From NCBI RefSeq assembly GCF_004912165.1, contig NZ_STGV01000006.1:1-64000 (forward strand): a DNA stretch of 64,000 bases. The letters are read 5' to 3'. Below, in pieces: positions 59,040-64,000 of the stretch (the stretch's first letter is position 1; the number at the start of each line of letters is the position of its first letter). Origin of the DNA: Peteryoungia ipomoeae. GTDB lineage: Bacteria; Pseudomonadota; Alphaproteobacteria; Rhizobiales; Rhizobiaceae. Position numbers and translations under genes: made by a program. The notes beneath the pieces were generated by a model. That model did no database searches. It was given only the letters and a program-made list of their open reading frames with translations, and was not told where the DNA came from.

Positions 59040-59798
59040 GTGAGCGGTCGAGGCGTTGAGCGCATTCTGGATATGATCGAGTGGTTCGCCGCTGCTCCCG
59101 ACGGTGCAAGCCTTTCGGAGATCGCCGCGACCTTGGCGATCCCAAAGTCCAGCGCCTTGCAGATGCTGCAGTCGCTTGCCGACCGCGGCTATATCCGCAG
59201 GCAGGAGAACGGTGAGTACTGCCTCGTCCGGCTGCCCGGCGATATCGCGAAGGACGGCCGAAGCCATGGCGCACTGATCGCGCTGGTTTCCTCCCATCTC
59301 ACACAGGCCGTCGATGAGACAGGTGAGAGTGGTTTCATTGCCGTGCTCGAAGACCGCTCGATCCGGTATCTCAACAAGGTGCTGCCGACGCGCGAGATCC
59401 TCTATGACCGCGACATCGGTCCCAAGCGCCCGGCCCACAAGGTGGCCAGCGGGATTGTTTTGCTTGCGGCACAGAGCGACGCCGAAATCGCGGCCTATTC
59501 GGCGGCAGAGGCGCTGTCCGATGAAGAGGTCTCCAGCCTCTCCCGCGCCGTTGCAATGGCACGGGCGGACGGCTTTTACGTAAATTCCATGGGCGTCGTG
59601 GAAGGCGCGGCCGGTGCGGCCGCCCCGATCATCGGCGCCGATGGCAGGGCGGTTGCCGCCCTCAACATCTCGGGCCCCCAGGCCCGCTTTGTCGCCAATT
59701 CCGACCGCATTTCCGAAGTGGTCAGAAGAACCGCCGTTGCGATCAGTGAGGAGCTATCGCGCCGCGGTCGTCGTTTATCAAAGGGAGGTAAGACATGA
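59040..59798 (+). CDS. IclR-family transcriptional regulator
   Basis: A 252-residue IclR regulator. The wHTH is at ~3-65 (VERILDMIEWFAAAPDGASL, SEIAATLAIPKSSALQMLQS). The C-terminal effector domain includes DRDIGPKRPAHKVASGIVLL and the AAAPIIGADGRAVAALNISG block. GTG start after GGGGAGG. It overlaps the binding-protein gene by 4 bp, so it is in the same operon as the ABC importer and CoA-transferase and is likely their specific regulator. Confidence 0.85.
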   Translation: MSGRGVERILDMIEWFAAAPDGASLSEIAATLAIPKSSALQMLQSLADRGYIRRQENGEYCLVRLPGDIAKDGRSHGALIALVSSHLTQAVDETGESGFIAVLEDRSIRYLNKVLPTREILYDRDIGPKRPAHKVASGIVLLAAQSDAEIAAYSAAEALSDEEVSSLSRAVAMARADGFYVNSMGVVEGAAGAAAPIIGADGRAVAALNISGPQARFVANSDRISEVVRRTAVAISEELSRRGRRLSKGGKT

Positions 59799-60892
59799 AG
59801 TTCGTAACACAATCGGCAATCGTCGGATTGTTCGTCGGCATTGCCGGTTTCGCGCAGGCGCAGGAGGTGCCGGCAGGCTATCCTGCGGACTATGCGACGA
59901 TCATTGAGGGCTCGCGCAGCGAGGCCGGTCTGATGATCTATTCCAACATGGCCGACAACAACTGGCAGCCGCTGATCCAGGGCTTCAATGCCAAGTATCC
60001 CTGGGTGAAAGTGGAGACCGTCGATCTCGGCTCCGGTACCGTCCATTCGCGCTGGGAGGCGGAAAAGGGCTCGAGCGCCCGCACTGCCGATCTTCTTGTT
60101 TCAGGTGCAAACGACCGCTGGGCATCCTACGGCAAGGAAGGTCTGATGGAAGACTACAAGAGCCCTGAAATCACCAACCTGCCAGACTTTGCCTATCCGT
60201 ATCCGGGCGTGAACGTGCTGTCGACCGATCCTTTGGTCATCACCTACAACGCAGCGCTTCTGCCCGAAGACCAGCGCCCGACAGGCTTCGCCTCGCTGGT
60301 TGAGGACGCAGTCGCCAACCCGGACAGTTTCCAAGGCAAGATCACCACCTACGACGCGGCGCGCAACAGCTTCGGCCTGACGGCGTGGTGGTCCTACATG
60401 AACAAGAAGGGTGAAGCCGGTTGGGATGGCCTGCGCAAGATCGGCCCGATGATCCGCGGTGAGACATCCGGCGGTCCGATGAACGAAAAGATCGCGACCG
60501 GCGAGTATCTGATGGGCATCGCTGTTTCCGGCATCACCATCTTCCCGCGGCTTGAGCAGCCGGGTGGTGAAATCCTCGGCTTCGCCTTCCCCGACGATGG
60601 CACGATCATGATGCTGCGCGGCATGGGCATTCCCAAGGGTGCCGCCAATCCGAACTCGGCTAAGCTTTTCGTCGACTACGCCCTGAGCCAAGAAGGCCAG
60701 ACCCAGGTCGGCAAGGGCGGTCTCGTGCCATACCGCGAGGACGTCGCCGAAGACCAGGTCCGCTACACCTACCAGAAGATCAGCGAGATCGTCGGTGCGG
60801 ACAATGTCATTGCCGCCGGTTTCGACCAGCGTCTGATTACCGAAGCGGGTCCCTTTGTCGAAAAGTGGAACGCCGCTATCGCCGGCAAGTAA
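59795..60892 (+). CDS. ABC transporter substrate-binding protein, FbpA/AfuA-like
   Basis: A 365-residue periplasmic binding protein (family 1/6/11 type). The signal peptide SAIVGLFVGIAGFAQA|QE ends at ~22. The mature part begins VPAGYPADYATIIEGSRSEA and has GLMIYSNMADNNWQPLIQGF, SGTVHSRWEAEKGSS and DLLVSGANDRWASYGKEG. It resembles ferric-ion and 2-aminoethylphosphonate/carboxylate binding proteins; the iron-ligating Tyr pair is not evident, so an organic substrate is more likely given the CoA-transferase downstream. Confidence 0.8.
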   Translation: MKFVTQSAIVGLFVGIAGFAQAQEVPAGYPADYATIIEGSRSEAGLMIYSNMADNNWQPLIQGFNAKYPWVKVETVDLGSGTVHSRWEAEKGSSARTADLLVSGANDRWASYGKEGLMEDYKSPEITNLPDFAYPYPGVNVLSTDPLVITYNAALLPEDQRPTGFASLVEDAVANPDSFQGKITTYDAARNSFGLTAWWSYMNKKGEAGWDGLRKIGPMIRGETSGGPMNEKIATGEYLMGIAVSGITIFPRLEQPGGEILGFAFPDDGTIMMLRGMGIPKGAANPNSAKLFVDYALSQEGQTQVGKGGLVPYREDVAEDQVRYTYQKISEIVGADNVIAAGFDQRLITEAGPFVEKWNAAIAGK

Positions 60893-60953
60893 CAGCCAGG
60901 CCGAAGGGCCGGCCGCGGGCTGGCCCTTCCACCAACTCTGACAGGAAAAATCG

Positions 60954-62672
60954 ATGACGGATATCAGCCACGCCGGCGCGGCCGGGCGAGGGATAGACCG
61001 ATCGCGTGCGATCTACTGGGGCGTTGCGGCGCTGACGACGATCCTCGTATTCGGTCCGATCACCCCGATAGTCTTCCAGGCATTTCTCGACAAGCCACTC
61101 TACGACGAAACGGCCGTCCCGACGATCGGCAACTTCACCCGTCTGGTGAACGAGCCCGGCATGGCGGGCGTATTCTTCAATACGCTCTATTTCGGCGCTC
61201 TGACGATGATCGTCGCGCAGGTGTTCGGTGCAGTCATGGCGGTTCTTGTCGGACGCACCAATCTGCCCGGACGCAAATGGCTCGGCGAGATCTTTATCTG
61301 GCCGCTCTTTGTCTCGAACCTTGTCATCGCCTTCGGCTGGTTCACCATGTACGGCCCCTCGGGCTTCATGACGCTGGCTGCCAAGACCTATCTCGGTGGC
61401 GCACCTTGGAACCTCTACACTGTCACCGGCATGGGTATCGTTGCGGGCTTGAGCCAGGCACCGCTGACCTATCTTATGTGCCTTGCGGCCGTGACCAAAG
61501 CGGATCCGCTGCTTGAGGATGCCGCGCGGTCGACCGGCGCCGGCCCGTTCCGGGCTTTGTTCTCGGTCACCATCCCGATGATCCGTCCGGCGATCATCTA
61601 TTCGGCCGTGCTGAATTTCGTCGTTGGAATCGAGATGCTGGCAATCCCGCTGCTTTTCGGTGGTCCCTCCGGGATCCAGACGGTTACGACCTTCCTCTAC
61701 AACGCCGGCATCAACGCCGCCGTTCGTCCGGAATACGGGATCGTCGGCGCCGCAGCCGTGATTCTGCTGATCGTCGTCGCTTTTCTCGTCTGGTTGCAGG
61801 GCTTCCTGATGAAGGGTGCTGGACGCTTCGTGACCGTGCGCGGCAAGGCGAGCCGCCCCTCGACGCTTGATCTCGGCGCATGGCGCTGGCCTGCCTTCTT
61901 GTTTGTCTTCGCCTTTGCCTTCCTGACGATCATCTCGATTTTCGGTGGCATCTTCATGCGCTCGGCGGTGAGCTTCCTGACGCCCCTCATCCCGTTCTGG
62001 AAAGTGATGACCACGGCCAATTTCGAGCATGTGCTCGGCTCGGCCACCTATGTGCGCTCGATCGTCAACTCGGTGCTCGTCGCCACGATCGGGGCGGCTA
62101 TCGGTACCTTCTTCATTCTGGTCATTGCGCTCGTCGCCCGCCGCTCGGACTTCCGGCACAATCGTGCCCTAGAATATATCGCGCTGTTCCCGCGCGCGCT
62201 GCCAGGCATTATTGCCGGCCTCGGCTTCTTCTACGCCGTCATCTGGCTTCCCGGAGCAGACATCATCCGTGGCACGATCGCAGTGCTGATCCTCGCCTTC
62301 ATGATCCGCTACATCCCGGTCGGCTTCGGCGCCATCGCGCCGGCGCTGGCACAGGTCGGCGAGGAACTCGACCGCGGCGCGCGCATTTCGGGGGCAGACT
62401 GGTGGACCACGGTGACACGCATCATCGTGCCTATCCTGAAGCCCGCGTTGTTCAGCTGCTACGCTCTGCTCTTCATCCATTTCTTCAAGGAATATGTGAC
62501 GGCCGCCTTCCTCTACCAGCCCGGCTCCGAAATCATCGGAACCACCATGCTGCAGCTCGTCGCCCAAGGCGACAACGGCCCGGTCTCCGCCCTTGCAACC
62601 ATCCAAGTCATCATTACCGCCGCGTTCGTCATCCTGGCACGCCGCGTCATGGGAGCCAAAATCTATGGCTGA
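60954..62672 (+). CDS. ABC transporter permease with two fused transmembrane domains, FbpB-like
   Basis: A 572-residue permease with about twelve helices. Two EAA loops are visible: LLEDAARSTGAGPFRALFSV (first half, ~185-204) and ELDRGARISGADWWTTVTRI (second half, ~480). This double-domain layout is that of FbpB/ThiP-type importers. ACAGGAAAA precedes the start; its end overlaps the ATPase start by 8 bp. Together with the flanking genes it makes a complete importer. Confidence 0.85.
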   Translation: MTDISHAGAAGRGIDRSRAIYWGVAALTTILVFGPITPIVFQAFLDKPLYDETAVPTIGNFTRLVNEPGMAGVFFNTLYFGALTMIVAQVFGAVMAVLVGRTNLPGRKWLGEIFIWPLFVSNLVIAFGWFTMYGPSGFMTLAAKTYLGGAPWNLYTVTGMGIVAGLSQAPLTYLMCLAAVTKADPLLEDAARSTGAGPFRALFSVTIPMIRPAIIYSAVLNFVVGIEMLAIPLLFGGPSGIQTVTTFLYNAGINAAVRPEYGIVGAAAVILLIVVAFLVWLQGFLMKGAGRFVTVRGKASRPSTLDLGAWRWPAFLFVFAFAFLTIISIFGGIFMRSAVSFLTPLIPFWKVMTTANFEHVLGSATYVRSIVNSVLVATIGAAIGTFFILVIALVARRSDFRHNRALEYIALFPRALPGIIAGLGFFYAVIWLPGADIIRGTIAVLILAFMIRYIPVGFGAIAPALAQVGEELDRGARISGADWWTTVTRIIVPILKPALFSCYALLFIHFFKEYVTAAFLYQPGSEIIGTTMLQLVAQGDNGPVSALATIQVIITAAFVILARRVMGAKIYG

Positions 62673-63741
62673 TCTTGTCCTTCAGAACCTCACGATCAAG
62701 TACGGCGCAGTCACGGCTGTCGAGGATCTCAACATCCATGTAGCGTCCGGCGAGTTCCTGACGTTGCTCGGCCCCTCTGGCTGCGGCAAGTCCACCTCGC
62801 TCTTTTCTGTCGCTGGCCTCAACCATGCGACATCGGGTACGATCCGCGTCGGCGACCGGGTGCTGTTCGACGGCAACCCGAACAACACCGTGCCCCCGGA
62901 AAAGCGCAACATCGGTCTTGTCTTTCAGTCCTACGCATTGTGGCCGCACAAGACAGTTGCGGAAAACCTGGCCTTCCCCTTGACCCTGCGCAAGATCGGG
63001 CGGGCGGAGCGTGACGAGCGCATCAAGGAGGCGCTCGGCCTCGTCGAAATGCTTCCCTATGCCGATCGCTATCCCTTCGAGCTTTCCGGCGGCCAGCAGC
63101 AGCGCGTGGCGCTTGCCCGTGCGCTCGTCTATCGCCCGCCGCTTCTGCTGCTCGACGAACCCTTGTCAAACCTCGACGCGAAACTGCGCGAGCGGGCACG
63201 GGTCTGGCTGCGCGAACTGCAGGAGCGCCTCAACGTCACCACCATCTACGTCACCCACGACCAGGCCGAGGCTTTGGCCGTATCGGACCGCATCGCCGTC
63301 ATGAGCATGGGGCGAATGCGCCAGCTCGGCACCCCGCGCGAAATCTACGAACGGCCTGCCGACAGCTTTGTCGCCGACTTCATTGGCTCCTCGAACTTCC
63401 TCACAGGCACGATGATCGAAAGCGGCACGGACCAGGCCCGGATCCGGTTGGCCGATGGCAGCGAGCTGGTGACGCCACCGGGCGAGGCAGGCACGAATGG
63501 TTCGGTCGTCGTCGCTATCCGTCCAGAAAGGATCGAGCTGACCGACGCGGCCGGTCCGAACACGATGCGCGTGTCGATCGAGCAGCGAACCTATCTCGGC
63601 TCCGTCTGGCAATACGCCGTACGATCGGGCCCGATCGAGTTTCGCATCCAGACGCCATCCGAGCTGGCGCAGGACTCTCTTCGGGTGCGCATCCCGCATG
63701 AACACTGTGCCGTGTTCCCCGACAAGCCTGGCGTCAATTGA
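62665..63741 (+). CDS. ABC transporter ATPase, FbpC/PotA-like
   Basis: A 358-residue ATPase. Walker A is GPSGCGKST (~36-44), the Q-loop FQSYALWPHKTVAENLAF, the signature LSGGQQQRVALARAL, and Walker B LLLDEPLSNLDAKLRERA with H-loop VTHDQAEAL. The C-terminal TOBE domain (VVVAIRPERIELTDA, RTYLGSVWQYAV) is typical of the CUT1/PotA/FbpC group. Start MADLVLQ overlaps the permease stop. Confidence 0.9.
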   Translation: MADLVLQNLTIKYGAVTAVEDLNIHVASGEFLTLLGPSGCGKSTSLFSVAGLNHATSGTIRVGDRVLFDGNPNNTVPPEKRNIGLVFQSYALWPHKTVAENLAFPLTLRKIGRAERDERIKEALGLVEMLPYADRYPFELSGGQQQRVALARALVYRPPLLLLDEPLSNLDAKLRERARVWLRELQERLNVTTIYVTHDQAEALAVSDRIAVMSMGRMRQLGTPREIYERPADSFVADFIGSSNFLTGTMIESGTDQARIRLADGSELVTPPGEAGTNGSVVVAIRPERIELTDAAGPNTMRVSIEQRTYLGSVWQYAVRSGPIEFRIQTPSELAQDSLRVRIPHEHCAVFPDKPGVN

Positions 63742-63748
63742 GGGTCTC

Positions 63749-64000
63749 ATGACAAAAGAGAAAAAGACGGTTCGTTTCGATGCTGGTCAGAAGGGTTTGC
63801 TGCACGGGATCCGCGTCATTGATCTCAGTCGCGTCGTGGCGGGCAACATGCTGTCACTGCAGCTCGGCGATTTCGGTGCCGACGTCGTTAAGGTCGAGCC
63901 GCCGCAGGGCGATGCGCTGCGGGAATGGCGCGACAATGGGCATTCGCTGCACTGGAAAACCTATGGCCGCAACAAGCGGTCGATCGCGCTCAACCTGCGT
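63749..64000 (+). CDS. Family III CoA-transferase (CaiB/BaiF), cut by window end
   Basis: The first 84 codons are visible. The N-terminus LLHGIRVIDLSRVVAGNMLS, LQLGDFGADVVKVEPPQGDA and WKTYGRNKRSIALNL is diagnostic of formyl-CoA transferase/CaiB-type enzymes. It would activate an imported carboxylic acid by CoA transfer. It begins 7 bp after the ATPase stop in the same operon, implying that the importer brings in an organic acid. Confidence 0.85.
   Translation, partial: MTKEKKTVRFDAGQKGLLHGIRVIDLSRVVAGNMLSLQLGDFGADVVKVEPPQGDALREWRDNGHSLHWKTYGRNKRSIALNLR

Noticed and set aside
60876..62159. 427-codon minus-strand frame opposite the ABC permease
   Set aside because: Low-complexity Arg/Glu/Asp/His composition typical of antisense reading of a membrane-protein gene.
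1..64000. CRISPR arrays, rRNA, replication or conjugation genes (repABC, tra, vir)
   Set aside because: Looked for along the window and none seen, so plasmid or chromosomal location cannot be decided.

Overview
The window looks like an accessory region (megaplasmid or genomic island) of a member of the Hyphomicrobiales/Rhizobiales, in the broad Rhizobium/Agrobacterium/Shinella/Ensifer range. This rests on GC-rich coding sequence, typical rhizobial IS3, IS5 and IS66 debris, many LysR/TetR/Rrf2/IclR regulators, and ABC and EamA transporters. I cannot name the species from sequence alone. No rRNA, intact tRNA, CRISPR array or replication origin was seen.

Layout. 1-3.6 kb is a transposon graveyard: a partial IS3, a decayed IS5, a short inverted-repeat element that cuts an AT-rich small-gene pair, and a near-complete IS3. 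3.9-6.7 kb holds two Rnk/GreA-C-like proteins, an EamA permease and a ParDE toxin-antitoxin pair. 6.9-32.6 kb is a mosaic in which a ~23-bp att-like sequence recurs in direct orientation at about 6948, 13470, 27472, 28796 and 32527, with a weaker copy at 10830. Between copies lie two ~786-residue tyrosine recombinases (one frameshifted), two Fic proteins, a PIN/HTH pair, and a ~14-kb metabolic cargo block (EamA/LysR, MBL hydrolase, several SDRs, an alpha/beta hydrolase, RidA, flavin reductase, GST and their regulators). 32.6-40.4 kb is an organosulfur acquisition and oxidation cluster: FAD/NAD(P) protein, flavin reductase, SfnB-like protein, Rrf2 regulator, class-C FMN monooxygenase, and a nitrate/sulfonate-type ABC transporter.

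40.6-53.9 kb is the most unusual part: a putative hybrid RiPP (ribosomal peptide) locus. A SARP-like regulator, a PAP2/haloperoxidase-like protein and a subtilase are followed by a terminator. Then comes a tightly packed operon: a radical SAM/SPASM maturase, two ~108-residue paralogous precursor-like proteins sharing a Cys/Gly-rich C-terminus, an HExxH protein, a SpeD-like S-adenosylmethionine decarboxylase, a methyltransferase-fold protein, two 60-residue paralogous peptides both ending in Asn, a ThiF/MccB-like E1 enzyme, a double methyltransferase and a GNAT acetyltransferase. The Asn-ended peptides next to an E1-like enzyme, a route to decarboxylated SAM and a GNAT protein recall microcin C logic. 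The first precursor pair points to a separate radical-SAM peptide branch. Products and chemistry are inferred, not shown.

54.2-64 kb contains a glutaminase, a degraded SDR, a HipBA toxin-antitoxin pair, a fosmidomycin-resistance-type MFS pump, and an IclR-controlled binding-protein-dependent ABC importer followed by the start of a family III CoA-transferase gene cut by the window end.
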